A DNA stretch of 15,916 nucleotides from Prevotella sp. UBA4376 (lineage in GTDB: Bacteria; Bacteroidota; Bacteroidia; Bacteroidales; Bacteroidaceae). Numbering within the stretch: position 1 is the stretch's first letter; every line of letters begins with the position of its first letter. A program made the position numbers and the translations under genes. This document shows positions 1-7,777 of the stretch, piece after piece. The stretch covers positions 9,539-25,454 of the forward strand of contig DGRY01000105.1 of the NCBI GenBank assembly GCA_002391185.1, given 5' to 3'. The notes under the pieces were generated by a model, which was not told where the DNA came from, ran no database searches, and saw only the letters and a program-made list of their open reading frames with translations.

Positions 1-25
1 GCAGGTTCGAGTCCTGTCAGGCGCA
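1..25 (+). tRNA. 3' end of a tRNA (partial, possibly tRNA-Arg)
   Basis: Only the T arm and the 3' acceptor strand are inside the window. Bases 1-5 (GCAGG) pair with 13-17 (CCTGT, one G-T wobble) around a seven-base loop TTCGAGT, which is the canonical T loop. Bases 18-24 (CAGGCGC) would be the 3' acceptor strand, with A25 as discriminator. CCA is not encoded. The predicted 5' strand GCGCCTG resembles some bacterial tRNA-Arg genes, but the anticodon lies outside the window, so the isotype is a guess. A terminator hairpin follows directly. Confidence 0.85.
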
Positions 26-26
26 C

Positions 27-66
27 AAAACCCTAACTTCTTTTAATAAGTAGTTAGGGTTTTATT
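27..66 (+). terminator. Intrinsic terminator of the tRNA
   Basis: A perfect 12-bp inverted repeat, AAAACCCTAACT (27-38) with AGTTAGGGTTTT (52-63), has a 13-nt loop and runs into a T-rich tail. It starts two bases after the tRNA acceptor end, so it most likely ends the tRNA transcript. The A-rich left arm means it could also work weakly on the minus strand. Confidence 0.8.
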
Positions 67-123
67 TATATAAGTATTCTATTTATCCCTATCGAATTAG
101 CATAAATTCCAAATATACGAAAT

Positions 124-165
124 AATCCCAGATAGCATCACTGCTTTCTGGGATTCGTTTTTTTT
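124..165 (+). terminator. Second plus-strand terminator-like hairpin
   Basis: AATCCCAGA (124-132) pairs perfectly with TCTGGGATT (147-155). An inner AGC/GCT pair (134-136 with 143-145) extends the stem, and eight Ts follow at 158-165. This is a strong plus-strand intrinsic terminator shape. No plus-strand gene is visible between it and the tRNA terminator, so it may be a back-up terminator, or the end of a small unannotated RNA. On the minus strand the hairpin is followed only by a weak T-rich stretch, so it could end fucosidase transcripts inefficiently. Confidence 0.6.
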
Positions 166-258
166 AACCAAATTGACTCGCTTGTCATGAAATATATATT
201 TATTGGACATTATTTTTCCAAAAAGGTTTAATTCCAATTATAAATTCCACATTCCAAA

Positions 259-2070
259 TTATTCTATCGCTATTTTGTCATACTTTACAGGTTGTCCATC
301 AACAACCATTCTTGTTGCCTTCAGCATAATATAGCGTGCCTTGACGGGGGGGAAATGCACCTCTTGCAGAATAGGATGATTGCGTATATTTTCAAACTGT
401 CCGCTTGCCACTTTTTGCAGTTTATTCAAATCGTTGCCAGCAAGAATCTCGTAATCGCTAATCAAGCCCTGATGACTTGCACTTTGGTCTGGCAGATAAT
501 AGAGAGTTTTTACACTACTCGCTGTTGATAATTCAAAAACAACAGAGGAAGCATCAGCCTTAACAAGTTTTTTATCTATCCCTTCCACTACAGATGCTTT
601 TTCAGCATATTTCTCCTTTGCCTTTGGCGCATAGAACACACCAACATTATTAATACAGAGTTCACCACGCGACTTTTCGAATACCACCCTTAGTTTACGA
701 GTTTCTATAGTCTTAAAACGCAACAAACGCTTATAACCTATAGTTGTTGTTTCCTCGCCACAATCAACAGGCAACCATTGACCATTATTGAGATACTCTA
801 CACAGAACTTTTCAACTCGCTGTCCAAGAGGAATATATTCCTGAAGCATCATGCGATTGACTTTTTGAACTTTATGAAAATCAATAGTGATGGTAGCAGC
901 AGAAACCCCATCTGCAGTTGCCCAATAAGTATCGTAATTACCATCAGTGAGTTTCTTTGTAGAGAAAACTTTCCCTCTGGTGTTACTTGCTTTAACAGAA
1001 GCCTTCAGCACAAGGTTTTTCTTCAACTCGTCAGAAATCTGCTTATAGTAGTTAACTGCATTAGCCGAATCAATCGGATGAATAAGTCCTTCCTTGTTCA
1101 CAGGGAAGTTAATAAGCTGAGTGCCATTATGCCCCACAGAACGATAATAAAGGTCAACAAGTTGCTCTACACTCTTCACCTTACAATCTTCTTTCTCATG
1201 ATAGAACCACCCTGGGCGTATGCTCACATTACACTCTGCAGGAATCCATTTATCGCCATCACGATGTCCGTGCTGCAACTCCTGATAATGCTCATAACCA
1301 GGATAAACCTCCTTGCTACGTAAGAACGACCAGTTGGTAGCAAAAGCATATCCATCCTCGTTGCCAACCCAGCGACAGCCAGGTCCACCATCAGAGAATA
1401 TCTGAGCCTTAGGCTGAAGTTTATCAACCATTGCCCATGCTCGAGGAAAATCATAATATGTTCTACGGTCAATCTTACGTGTTTCCTTTGCACCACCATA
1501 CCAACCGTCACCACCATTGGCACCATCGAACCACACTTCAAAAAGCTCACCATACTGTGTTAGCAGTTCGTGCAACTGTGCATAGAAATACTCTCTATAC
1601 AACGCAGTACCATAGAAAGCCTGATGACGATCCCAAGGCGAAAGATAAAGTCCGAACTTCAACCAATACTTCTTGCAGGCAGCAGCCAACTCACCTACAA
1701 TATCACCCTTACCCTGTTTATATGGCGTGTTTCGCACACTATAATCAGTATATTTTGTTGGCCAGAGACAGAAACCATCATGATGCTTGGCAGTAAGGAT
1801 AATACCCTTCATGCCAGCATTCTTCACCGTGCGAGCCCATTGTTCACAATCGAGTCGTGTAGGATTGAAACTCTCTAAAGGAGCATCACCATATCCCCAC
1901 TCACGATCCCCGAAAGTGTTTGGACCGAAGTGAATGAAAGCATAAGTCTCCATCTTTTGCCATTCCACCTGACTTGCCTTAGGTAACGGTTCTATCGCTT
2001 TAGGTGCTTTCTGCGCCAAGCCCACAACAGAACCGAGCATAGTGATAACAGCAACAATATATCTTTTCAT
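259..2070 (-). CDS. GH29 alpha-L-fucosidase (1,3/1,4-type) with C-terminal carbohydrate-binding domains
   Basis: This 603-residue secreted glycosidase should remove alpha-L-fucose from glycans. Residues 1-19 form a signal peptide without a lipobox, so a periplasmic location is likely. The GH29 barrel spans roughly 35-345: FIHFG (45-49), the HHDGF motif (96-100), the nucleophile Asp182 in WFDGAN, and Glu238 in the GNEDG motif, the expected acid/base of the alpha-1,3/1,4-specific subfamily (GH29-B). Residues about 355-480 look like an F5/8-type C (CBM32) domain. Residues about 505-603 look like a second such domain. The gene stands outside the upstream operon: a terminator (2393-2427) and a repeat array lie between them, and a near-consensus promoter sits about 40 nt upstream of the ATG. 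Family assignment is secure; subfamily and linkage specificity are inferred from motifs. Confidence 0.93.
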   Translation of the reverse strand: MKRYIVAVITMLGSVVGLAQKAPKAIEPLPKASQVEWQKMETYAFIHFGPNTFGDREWGYGDAPLESFNPTRLDCEQWARTVKNAGMKGIILTAKHHDGFCLWPTKYTDYSVRNTPYKQGKGDIVGELAAACKKYWLKFGLYLSPWDRHQAFYGTALYREYFYAQLHELLTQYGELFEVWFDGANGGDGWYGGAKETRKIDRRTYYDFPRAWAMVDKLQPKAQIFSDGGPGCRWVGNEDGYAFATNWSFLRSKEVYPGYEHYQELQHGHRDGDKWIPAECNVSIRPGWFYHEKEDCKVKSVEQLVDLYYRSVGHNGTQLINFPVNKEGLIHPIDSANAVNYYKQISDELKKNLVLKASVKASNTRGKVFSTKKLTDGNYDTYWATADGVSAATITIDFHKVQKVNRMMLQEYIPLGQRVEKFCVEYLNNGQWLPVDCGEETTTIGYKRLLRFKTIETRKLRVVFEKSRGELCINNVGVFYAPKAKEKYAEKASVVEGIDKKLVKADASSVVFELSTASSVKTLYYLPDQSASHQGLISDYEILAGNDLNKLQKVASGQFENIRNHPILQEVHFPPVKARYIMLKATRMVVDGQPVKYDKIAIE

Positions 2071-2116
2071 AATGTGGTTGTAAGATAAATAGTTGATAAT
2101 TATAGATTTATGGTGA

Positions 2117-2147
2117 CAAAGATACTAAAAAACGAGTGCAGAACAAA
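2117..2147 (-). promoter_or_regulatory. Bacteroidetes-type promoter of the fucosidase gene
   Basis: On the minus strand TTTG (2147-2144), a 19-nt spacer and TATCTTTG (2124-2117) match the Bacteroidetes housekeeping promoter pattern TTTG-N19-TAnnTTTG exactly. The expected transcription start is near 2110, giving a 5' UTR of about 40 nt before the ATG at 2070. No Shine-Dalgarno sequence is seen, as is usual in this phylum. The -33 element and most of the -7 element lie inside the first copy of the 83-bp repeat. The final G of the -7 box comes from unique flanking DNA. Confidence 0.65.
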
Positions 2148-2385
2148 ATAAACTCGTTTATTTTTTACGCCGAGTGCAAGTTTCTTCTCGATTTTATCGA
2201 AAAGATACTAAAAAACGAGTGCAGAACAAAATAAACTTGTTTATTTTTTATGCCGAGTGCAAGTTTCTTCTCGATTTTATCGAAAAGATACTAAAAAACG
2301 AGTGCAGAACAAAATAAACTTGTTTATTTTTTATGCCGAGTGCAAGTTTCTTCTCGATTTTATCGAAAAGATACTAAAAAACGAG
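2118..2385. repeat. 83-bp tandem repeat array (3.2 copies)
   Basis: Three full 83-bp units (2118-2200, 2201-2283, 2284-2366) are followed by 19 bases of a fourth (2367-2385). Units 2 and 3 are identical; unit 1 differs at two positions (C at 2155 and 2168, T in the others). Each unit has an inverted repeat (AAACGAGT with ACTCGTTT in unit 1, one change in the others) and a short TCGAT/ATCGA palindrome. Read on the minus strand, each full unit carries a TTTG and, 19 nt later, TATCTTT, a promoter-like pair. The array fills most of the 385-bp gap between the PUL operon terminator and the fucosidase gene. 83 is not a multiple of 3 and no ORF runs through it. Confidence 0.95.
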
Positions 2386-2392
2386 AGTGAAC

Positions 2393-2427
2393 AAAAAAAG
2401 CTCCACACTTAAAATGAAGCATGGAGC
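2393..2427 (-). terminator. Intrinsic terminator of the PUL operon
   Basis: GCTCCA (2400-2405) pairs with TGGAGC (2422-2427), with an inner CTT/AAG pair (2408-2410 with 2417-2419). On the minus strand the hairpin is followed by seven Ts (2399-2393). It lies 29 bp past the stop codon of the last SGBP gene and directly before the repeat array, so the fucosidase gene needs its own promoter. Confidence 0.8.
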
Positions 2428-2455
2428 AATTTTAAATATTAAGAAAGATTAGAGT

Positions 2456-3853
2456 TTACTGTGCAAAAACGCGTAATTCTGCAAGTCCACCATACCAGCT
2501 GTTAAGTGATTCCAAAGTAAGGCGAACATATCGTGCAGGAACAGCGCCATAAAGGACAAAATACTGATAACCATTATTATCTGATGACATATCGTCAAAT
2601 GATGCAGTACCAGCATCTGTCCAATCGGTACCATCCTCACTAAGTTCCAGTTTACAGCTATTAATGCCAAACCAGCTTACTCCATAATTTGCATATAGGC
2701 CCTGAAGACCAATACCACCAACATTCTTCACTTCTTGTATATCAATAACAAATGGAGTGTTGGAATCAATACCAGAACCTGATTCGGTATCATTATCAGC
2801 AAAGTCTCCTATTGAGCCTGGAGTAATAGTCCAGCTTGCCATATTGGCAACAGGAATCTCTTGACCAGGAATTGCACTACGTGCAGCACCCTTATTAACA
2901 AGAGAGGTTGAGATATCAATCAAGATATAAACAACATCGTCTTCCTCTTGATAAGTCTTGCCATCATAAGTTGTTTTAAGGCGAAGTGGAATTATATAAG
3001 ATTTATCCAAAGCCTGAGCTATATTATCAGGAAGAGAAACCTTAATATTATCAGTTGAAGAAGTCTGTCCCTTTGCAATAACATTTGAAGTAATCTCAAG
3101 AGCAGCTAAAGCATCAGCAGGCAAAGCAGCATACTCTGTACCATGTGCTTCATTGTAGCTTGCTACCAAACTATTATCAACCTCAAAAGTACTTGTCCAA
3201 TCAGTAGCAACAGCAGCTTTAATTGTTGTGCCATACTGAGCAGAAACACTACCAAATGTACCAATAATTGTTTTTGCTATTTCACAATTAGATGTTTTAT
3301 TTCCATCAATAGAAATGAAATTATCTGTTGAAGATACGTTCACAAGAATATAAGCTATCTTGTAGTTTTCTATTTCAGTTACAGTTCCCCCCTGTGCTGT
3401 ACTCAACCTAACAGGCAACACGTAGGTAGGTTCTGTAAACAGAGCAAACTTATCTTCTGGTACACTTACTTGAATAGTGTCTTTCTGATTGTTTGAGAAC
3501 TGAGCAGGAGTAATCTGCAAAGCTTTCAAAGCCTCAGCAGGGAAAGCAGGATACTCAGTTTTGTTCTCACGATTATATCTTGCAACAAGAGAGTCAACCA
3601 CTTCAACACTTGCCATTCCACTTGTTGCATGCTGAGCATGAACAGAAATAAACGCACCTGCCATACCCAAGATACCATTAGGAGTAACAAACAACTTGCT
3701 TTCATAAGTTTTGGGACCTCTCACATTAAGATACATCAGATTAACTGAGCTACCACAAACATCGTATGAATCATCACTGCTACATGATGCAAATGAAAGC
3801 GCAGCAACAGCGAGCATACAATATGAGAAGCATTTTACAATATTTGTTTTCAT
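2456..3853 (-). CDS. Surface glycan-binding lipoprotein, two DUF1735 domains plus F5/8-type C domain
   Basis: This 465-residue protein has a lipoprotein signal peptide with Cys24 after Phe-Ala-Ser, followed by SSDD, an acidic stretch typical of Bacteroidetes surface-exported lipoproteins. Two DUF1735 (BT_3987-like N-terminal) domains lie in tandem at about 35-173 and 195-316. Each carries the hallmark pattern of D-S-L-V-A-x-Y-N, a T-E-Y step and a Pro-Ala-(E/D)-A-L stretch (88-109 and 227-249). A C-terminal F5/8-type C (CBM32-like) domain covers about 325-465 and ends in a typical ARYVRLTL strand. No catalytic motif is seen, so it probably binds glycan at the cell surface for the neighbouring GH18 enzyme. 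It is the last gene of the operon, 19 nt after the LamG lipoprotein gene, and has an unusually good ribosome-binding site. Its paralogue at 13098-14105 has only one DUF1735 domain. Confidence 0.88.
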   Translation of the reverse strand: MKTNIVKCFSYCMLAVAALSFASCSSDDSYDVCGSSVNLMYLNVRGPKTYESKLFVTPNGILGMAGAFISVHAQHATSGMASVEVVDSLVARYNRENKTEYPAFPAEALKALQITPAQFSNNQKDTIQVSVPEDKFALFTEPTYVLPVRLSTAQGGTVTEIENYKIAYILVNVSSTDNFISIDGNKTSNCEIAKTIIGTFGSVSAQYGTTIKAAVATDWTSTFEVDNSLVASYNEAHGTEYAALPADALAALEITSNVIAKGQTSSTDNIKVSLPDNIAQALDKSYIIPLRLKTTYDGKTYQEEDDVVYILIDISTSLVNKGAARSAIPGQEIPVANMASWTITPGSIGDFADNDTESGSGIDSNTPFVIDIQEVKNVGGIGLQGLYANYGVSWFGINSCKLELSEDGTDWTDAGTASFDDMSSDNNGYQYFVLYGAVPARYVRLTLESLNSWYGGLAELRVFAQ

Positions 3854-3862
3854 AATTCAATT

Positions 3863-3869
3863 CTCCTTT
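3863..3869 (-). promoter_or_regulatory. Strong Shine-Dalgarno sequence
   Basis: AAAGGAG on the minus strand lies 9 nt upstream of the ATG at 3853. This is a near-perfect match to the 16S rRNA anti-SD, which is uncommon in Bacteroidetes and not seen ahead of the other genes here. It supports the chosen start of the operon's last SGBP gene. Confidence 0.7.
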
Positions 3870-3872
3870 AAA

Positions 3873-5090
3873 TTACTGTGCACACTTGTTAATATCATCC
3901 TTAACCCACTTGATTGCGTTTGCTGCATCAGGAGTAGCTACCATGTTTCCATTTTCGCTAACGTCACGACTTGTCTTGCTCCAATCCATGTCAAGACCAT
4001 GACCAGAAGCATCGTGGAAGATGTGACCAGTGCCCTCATTAAACTTCCAATAGCCAACTAAGCCATCACTCTGAGGATCTACGCCACACAAGCCACCTGC
4101 AATTTCACTTGGTGAAAGAGCACGATTCCATACTCTAAGTTCACCGAAACGATGTGCGAAGAACTGACGTGAACGATAGCCACCCCAAGACATACCCATC
4201 TCGTAACGCTGGAAGTTGATTACATCGATAGAAGCACCAATAGAAGTATCAAGAACACCATCAATATAGAATGATATTGTGCTACCATCATAAACCCAAG
4301 TGAGCAAATACCAATGATTATTTTCAAACTCCTTATTAGAGATGAACTTATTATCAGCCAAGATTGTTTGCAGCTTATTAGATGAGTTAGCCTCATTGAA
4401 TCGCAGCAACAAAGACTTAGACTCGTCGCTCTGCTCCAAAGCCATGAAACGCTGTGGATAGTTTGTGCGGTTCAATCCCTGAGGATAAATCTTCACCTCA
4501 TAAGTAAAGGTTGTCAAAGGAATAGGCTTGTCGAAAATAAAGTTAGAAGATGCGTTAGCATCTGCCTGAATAGAATAGAAATTGATTACACGAGAGATAC
4601 GCAGGAAGATAGTCTTTGATGACTCTATGAAATTCTCATCACTACCTGCAGATTTTATTGTAATAGGGATAAGGTATGTGCGTCCCTCAACAAACTCCTC
4701 TGTGCTAACAACCTTTACCTGTGCTGCACTTGACACAGCAGTACCCGATGCTATCTTAACCTGAGGATTAACTATTTCAACAGCACTCTCTGGTACAGCG
4801 AAATAATTGGTAGTATTCTCCTTGTTATATTCCTCAACCTTTGAAGCATCAAGCCCCAAAGTCAAAGTTACATCATGATCAAGCTTCTTTGTTGACTGTA
4901 CTGTAACATCATACGATGCTGGTGTGTCTTCAACAACAAACTTAACTACAGGATTATTCTCAGTTCCAGTTATAAAAAGACCTGATTTTCCGTAGTCAAA
5001 CTTATCGCCCTCCGAATTGCAAGATGTTGTCATGAAAACACCTGCAACCAAAAGAAGAGCAGTAGAAATGATATTAGTCTTTAATTTCAT
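3873..5090 (-). CDS. Surface glycan-binding lipoprotein, DUF1735 plus LamG domain
   Basis: This 405-residue lipoprotein has its lipobox Cys at residue 24 (MTTSC), followed by N-S-E-G-D. One DUF1735 domain covers about 30-168, with VEEYNKENTTNY (85-96) as its signature. A concanavalin-like LamG (Laminin_G_3) domain covers about 172-400: VYDGSTISFYIDG (266-278), GELRVWNRALSPSEI (316-330) and GLVGYWKFNEGTG (343-355). No glycosidase motif is visible, so a surface glycan-binding role is likely. The gene lies 11 nt after the GH18 gene and 19 nt before the next SGBP gene, so the three are co-transcribed and probably work together. It is paralogous to the protein at 14136-15329: both carry a VDPxSxGL...YW(K/R)FN stretch near the C terminus. 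Confidence 0.88.
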   Translation of the reverse strand: MKLKTNIISTALLLVAGVFMTTSCNSEGDKFDYGKSGLFITGTENNPVVKFVVEDTPASYDVTVQSTKKLDHDVTLTLGLDASKVEEYNKENTTNYFAVPESAVEIVNPQVKIASGTAVSSAAQVKVVSTEEFVEGRTYLIPITIKSAGSDENFIESSKTIFLRISRVINFYSIQADANASSNFIFDKPIPLTTFTYEVKIYPQGLNRTNYPQRFMALEQSDESKSLLLRFNEANSSNKLQTILADNKFISNKEFENNHWYLLTWVYDGSTISFYIDGVLDTSIGASIDVINFQRYEMGMSWGGYRSRQFFAHRFGELRVWNRALSPSEIAGGLCGVDPQSDGLVGYWKFNEGTGHIFHDASGHGLDMDWSKTSRDVSENGNMVATPDAANAIKWVKDDINKCAQ

Positions 5091-5101
5091 AATTTTCTTT
5101 T

Positions 5102-6121
5102 TTACTTAGTTAAAGCAGGGTTCTGAATCTGAATAGCCTCACGGAACTCCTTATAAGGAATACCAGATTCTGACTTGTAGTTATAATCAAGATAGTAGGC
5201 ACCAAAACCGCCCTTACGACCTGTTGATGGAACAAATTTTGCATAGTCGCGTACACGTGCACCATTTATACCACCCTTTTCAGCCTCAGCACCTGTACTC
5301 TCGCAGAATACAGTCTTTTCCATAGGACGTCCACCAGAACCAGTCTGGAAACCAATCTGCCATGTATAAGCCTGACGAATAAAGTAATCGCAGAAATCAT
5401 CACAACCACTTGGAGCACCATTAAACCAGTCGATAATATAAAGTTTCTCTGCCCACTTTCCTTCAGGACCAAAATACTTATTACACTCGTCAGCAGCGAT
5501 AATCATATCGTTGTTTGACCAGCCTTCATAGTCGAAGTCAACACCATCAAGTCCGCAGTTTACAACTGTATCGCAGACCCAACGAGCGTATGAACGGATA
5601 GATTCTTCGTCACCGCGAACAGTTTGCAGAATCTTGTGCTTTGGATTTCCTTCTTCGTCTTTAAGTACATTACCATTCTCATCGGTTTCGTAAACAAACT
5701 CAAACTGCTGAGTTTCCTCATTCCAAACACGATCCCAGAACTTATGACTGTAGTTTGAAGCATCTGCATGCATCACAAAACGAGTACCTTTAACTTCCTG
5801 ACAATATTTCATATCCTCATAAGCAATAGGATAGCTCTCTTTTGTAGGAATATCAATCCAAAGGTTTACAATATCAAGACTATCAGGCAAGCCAAGGAAA
5901 CGCTCACCCCATGATGTTGGACTTTGTGTATTTGCCCAAGATGCATAATATGCGTATGAGATTTCGTGATCAGATTTCTTGAAATCACGCAGGTTCTGAA
6001 AATACTGTCCATCATAAGTTTTCAGATCCTGTATCTCTATTGTCTCAACGTCAGTACTGCAACTGGTAAACGAAGTTCCCATAGCAGCAACAAGAACGTA
6101 GAATAATGTCTTTATTTTCAT
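5102..6121 (-). CDS. GH18 endo-beta-N-acetylglucosaminidase-like surface lipoprotein
   Basis: The protein has 339 residues from the ATG at 6121. That start is preferred over an in-frame TTG at 6148 because it gives a compact signal peptide ending in a lipobox (FTSC, Cys21). The GH18 barrel fills the rest. The motif DGVDFDYE (192-199) is a complete DxxDxDxE with catalytic Glu199, so hydrolysis is expected. GH18 proteins in comparable SusCD clusters are endo-beta-N-acetylglucosaminidases that cut the chitobiose core of N-glycans, and that is the likely activity; specificity cannot be read from the sequence. Unlike BT3987 it has no N-terminal DUF1735 domain; those domains are on the two following genes. 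It starts 27 nt after the SusD stop. The C-terminal region (EKTVFCE, GRKGGFGA, IQNPA) matches the truncated gene at the right edge of the window. Confidence 0.85.
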   Translation of the reverse strand: MKIKTLFYVLVAAMGTSFTSCSTDVETIEIQDLKTYDGQYFQNLRDFKKSDHEISYAYYASWANTQSPTSWGERFLGLPDSLDIVNLWIDIPTKESYPIAYEDMKYCQEVKGTRFVMHADASNYSHKFWDRVWNEETQQFEFVYETDENGNVLKDEEGNPKHKILQTVRGDEESIRSYARWVCDTVVNCGLDGVDFDYEGWSNNDMIIAADECNKYFGPEGKWAEKLYIIDWFNGAPSGCDDFCDYFIRQAYTWQIGFQTGSGGRPMEKTVFCESTGAEAEKGGINGARVRDYAKFVPSTGRKGGFGAYYLDYNYKSESGIPYKEFREAIQIQNPALTK

Positions 6122-6148
6122 AATTATAATAATAGAAAAGTTCAACAA

Positions 6149-7777
6149 TTAATGATTAGGATTCTTATCCCACCATAGTTTGGTACCACCATTGTCGGCA
6201 CCACCAAGCAAAGCTACACCCTCCATTACACGATTACGTGTTGCCTCATCGGTATAAAGAGGTTCAGGATAAGGCATACGACGAATCTGAAGATCGGTAT
6301 TGATTGTACCACTATTGCTGTTTCTCTTTGTTGGGAAAAGCCTTGGGTAACCAGTACGACGGAATTCAGCCCAACCTTCTGGAGAAATCAGGAAGTTAGC
6401 AATCCATTTCTGAGTAATGATACGCTCAAGATTCTCTTCGAAACTTGCCTCCTCATCATAAGCAACAGTAATAGTACTTGGCTGAGCTGCATTACCACCC
6501 TTACCAGTATTATCAACAAAAGCCTGTGGCTGAGCATCACTACTGATATATTCATCAACACCAGAGTTTATGCCCCACTCATTCATAGAAGCCTTGATTC
6601 CACTCTCATAGAACTCCTTAGCAGTTCCACCAGCATTCCAGCCACGCAAAGCAGCCTCAGCACGCAGGAAGAAACTCTCAGACGAGCTCATATAAGGAAT
6701 TGTTGAACTTGATGTCAGATTGAAATTAGAAATCTTATCACCAGTATAGTCAGCGTTACCACTTGCCATATTGATACCAAGACGCACTCCATGATACTTG
6801 CCATCGCCAGCAGCCTTGAAATAAGCTGAGCGACGAGGATCGCTATAACCATTCATGTATGAATCCATAGAAGCGCTCATACGTTCCTCATTCCAGTTAT
6901 AAGCCTGCTCATAAAGAGGGTTCATCATGGTGACACCTCTCATTATAGCACGTTCATCTACAGTCTCAAGGAAACCAACTGTGCTTGATAAAGATTTCTC
7001 ACCCTCTAGTTTAGCAAGAGCAGCATCAGCATAAACCACACGAAGAGCAAGACGCAAACGAAGAGTGTTAGCAAATTTAACCCACTTAGCAGCATCACCA
7101 CCATAGATATAATCAAACTTATCCAAGATTTTGGATCCTGCACTTGCATAAGGAGTGAGTTCTTCGATAGCAGCATCGAGTTCCTCAAAGAACTTCTTGT
7201 AAATATCCTCCTGACTATCGAAAGCGTTATTTGTGCTACCAGCAACATAATTAACGTATGGCATTGGACCATACTGGTCGGTAACACGATGCATAGCATA
7301 CACTTTCACAACAGTAGCCAAAGCAGCCGCACCAGGAATATTATACTTCTTAGCATTCTTCACAACAGTAGCCCAGTTTGGCATAATCTGAGTGAAGTTC
7401 TGCTTGTACATTGAGTTTCCCCATTCACCAGTGAAATAATAGTTACCATTATGGTTACCATTAGCCCAAGTACCAGTAGGAGCAACATAACCAGAATACC
7501 AGTCTGAACAAAGTCCCTGGAAATGCTGATAAGAACCTGTTGAACCATAAGAGTCATCCTGCTGTCCACCCGCAGTAAAAGGAACCATACGAAGTTCCAT
7601 CTGAGAGAAGAAAGAACCAACAGTCAGGTTGTCGGCTTCAAGATCACTTTCTGTTGCCTCGTAAGGATTGGTGTTTATACTCTCGAAATCGCCTGTACAT
7701 GCAGCGAATCCAAGTGACATTGCACCAAATAATGTATATTTTATAATTGATTTCATAGTTTTATCTCTTTTCATCAT
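6149..7777 (-). CDS. SusD-like surface lipoprotein (SusD_2 / RagB-type)
   Basis: This 542-residue protein is the glycan-capturing lid of the SusCD importer. It has a lipoprotein signal peptide with Cys27 (GFAAC) followed by T-G-D-F-E, and then the opening FESINTNPYEATESDL typical of the SusD-like/SusD_2 group. Further marks are RVTDQYGPMPYV (about 159-170) and the C-terminal WAEFRRTGYPRLFP stretch shared by SusD homologues. The ATG at 7777 overlaps the SusC stop codon by one base (TAATG), suggesting translational coupling. An alternative ATG at 7756 follows an A/G-rich stretch and would give a shorter signal peptide with the same lipobox. Both starts are credible. Confidence 0.93.
   Translation of the reverse strand: MMKRDKTMKSIIKYTLFGAMSLGFAACTGDFESINTNPYEATESDLEADNLTVGSFFSQMELRMVPFTAGGQQDDSYGSTGSYQHFQGLCSDWYSGYVAPTGTWANGNHNGNYYFTGEWGNSMYKQNFTQIMPNWATVVKNAKKYNIPGAAALATVVKVYAMHRVTDQYGPMPYVNYVAGSTNNAFDSQEDIYKKFFEELDAAIEELTPYASAGSKILDKFDYIYGGDAAKWVKFANTLRLRLALRVVYADAALAKLEGEKSLSSTVGFLETVDERAIMRGVTMMNPLYEQAYNWNEERMSASMDSYMNGYSDPRRSAYFKAAGDGKYHGVRLGINMASGNADYTGDKISNFNLTSSSTIPYMSSSESFFLRAEAALRGWNAGGTAKEFYESGIKASMNEWGINSGVDEYISSDAQPQAFVDNTGKGGNAAQPSTITVAYDEEASFEENLERIITQKWIANFLISPEGWAEFRRTGYPRLFPTKRNSNSGTINTDLQIRRMPYPEPLYTDEATRNRVMEGVALLGGADNGGTKLWWDKNPNH

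Noticed and set aside
2118..2385. CRISPR array
   Set aside because: The 83-bp units abut directly with no variable spacers, and no cas gene is present. It is a plain tandem repeat.
6119..6148. Upstream TTG start for the GH18 gene
   Set aside because: It would add nine residues (MLNFSIIII) ahead of a normal lipoprotein signal peptide that begins at the ATG at 6121.
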